Assembly (NCBI GenBank): GCA_002413325.1
Contig: DHWT01000179.1
Span: 2,086-8,650, forward strand
Direction of reading: 5' to 3'
Origin: Chitinophagaceae bacterium UBA5175
Lineage (GTDB): Bacteria; Bacteroidota; Bacteroidia; Chitinophagales; Chitinophagaceae
DNA: 6,565 nucleotides
The notes below the pieces were generated by a model. It was not told where the DNA came from. It did not search any database and saw nothing but the letters and a program-made list of their open reading frames with translations. The translations under genes and the position numbers were made by a program. How positions within the stretch are numbered: the first letter of the stretch is position 1; each line of letters opens with the position of its first letter. Below are positions 6,216-6,565 of this stretch, one piece after another.

Positions 6216-6565
6216 TTACACTTTATTCAAATCGAACGGCATCCTTCGGATTCTTTTGCCGGTTGCCGCATAGATGGCATTAGCCAGTGCCGGCGCAAAA
6301 GGTGGAACACCCGGCTCGCCAACACCTTTTATAGTCGGCCCGCCATCGGCAATGATATGCACTTCCACTTCCGGCATTTCATTTATTCGTACGATGGGAT
6401 TATTATGAAAATTGGTCTGCTCGGTTTGTCCGTTTTTAAAACTGATGCCATTTTTTGTGGCTGCCGTTAAAGCCATCGTTGCGCCGCCTTCCATCTGCAG
6501 GGCCACCATATCCGGGTTTACAACAGTGCCCAGGTCTATTACGGCATACACTTTTTCAATTTTAA
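6216..6565 (-). CDS. Second molybdopterin-binding subunit, C-terminal fragment (5' end beyond right edge)
   Basis: The open minus-strand frame continues to the right edge; about 115 codons are visible before the TAA. It matches the C-terminus of the 717-aa protein almost without gaps. VVNPD, an EG, LTAA, NFHN, RI-x-E-x-PE-x-EV, G-x-GEPG-x-PP-x-APAL-x-NAI and TG-x-RIR are shared, and the catalytic Glu of GVGEPG is present. It is therefore a second xanthine dehydrogenase / isoquinoline oxidoreductase beta-type subunit with the same cytosine-dinucleotide molybdopterin chemistry expected. The GTG at 6551 is internal, not a start, because homology continues upstream (VYAVIDLG). The Tat signal and iron-sulfur partner, if present, lie outside the window. 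It faces the other copy tail to tail across 21 bp. The two are clearly diverged, so this is an old or acquired pair rather than a fresh duplication. Confidence 0.9.
   Translation of the reverse strand, partial: KIEKVYAVIDLGTVVNPDMVALQMEGGATMALTAATKNGISFKNGQTEQTNFHNNPIVRINEMPEVEVHIIADGGPTIKGVGEPGVPPFAPALANAIYAATGKRIRRMPFDLNKV

Noticed and set aside
6216..6551. GTG at 6551 as the start of a complete 111-aa protein
   Set aside because: The frame stays open to the window edge and aligns with an internal part of the 717-aa homologue, so it is a truncated view of a long gene.

Overview
The window looks like a chromosomal segment of a Bacteroidota bacterium, most likely from the Chitinophagaceae/Sphingobacteriia side. 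This is inferred from protein character, A-rich leaders with little Shine-Dalgarno sequence, a lipobox OmpA protein with a short coiled coil, and Tat-exported molybdenum hydroxylase subunits. No rRNA or other taxonomic marker is present. Base composition appears even, and I see no insertion sequence, tRNA, CRISPR array or phage gene.

Region 1 (1-2775) is a small redox-type cluster arranged around a divergent control region at 952-1328. To the left, on the minus strand, are a flavin-binding pyridoxamine-phosphate-oxidase-like protein (475-951) and a small uncharacterised protein that runs off the left edge (1-357). To the right, on the plus strand, are an NAD-type zinc alcohol dehydrogenase (1329-2369) and, 28 bp later, a second small uncharacterised protein (2398-2775). 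The two small proteins are clear paralogues (25 of 42 identical positions in the C-terminal block, counted by hand), so each arm of the divergent pair has one enzyme followed by one copy of the same unknown family. A perfect 20-bp palindrome at 992-1011, with an FNR/CRP-like TGAT-N4-ATCA core, lies upstream of the flavoprotein gene. It is spaced from a possible Bacteroidota -7 element as expected for a class II activator site. I infer an oxygen- or redox-responsive regulon; the regulator itself is not in the window.

Region 2 (2776-4040) holds a minus-strand OmpA-family lipoprotein (2960-3742). It has a strong intrinsic terminator downstream (2861-2918), which separates it from the convergent redox cluster. 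A 298-bp intergenic stretch containing a short dyad separates it from the next gene.

Region 3 (4041-6565) holds two homologous large molybdopterin-binding subunits of the xanthine dehydrogenase / isoquinoline 1-oxidoreductase beta type. One is complete on the plus strand (717 aa, Tat signal, catalytic Glu in GEPG). The other is a C-terminal fragment on the minus strand, entering from the right edge. Their stop codons face each other across only 21 bp, with no visible terminator. No [2Fe-2S] partner subunit is encoded in the window.
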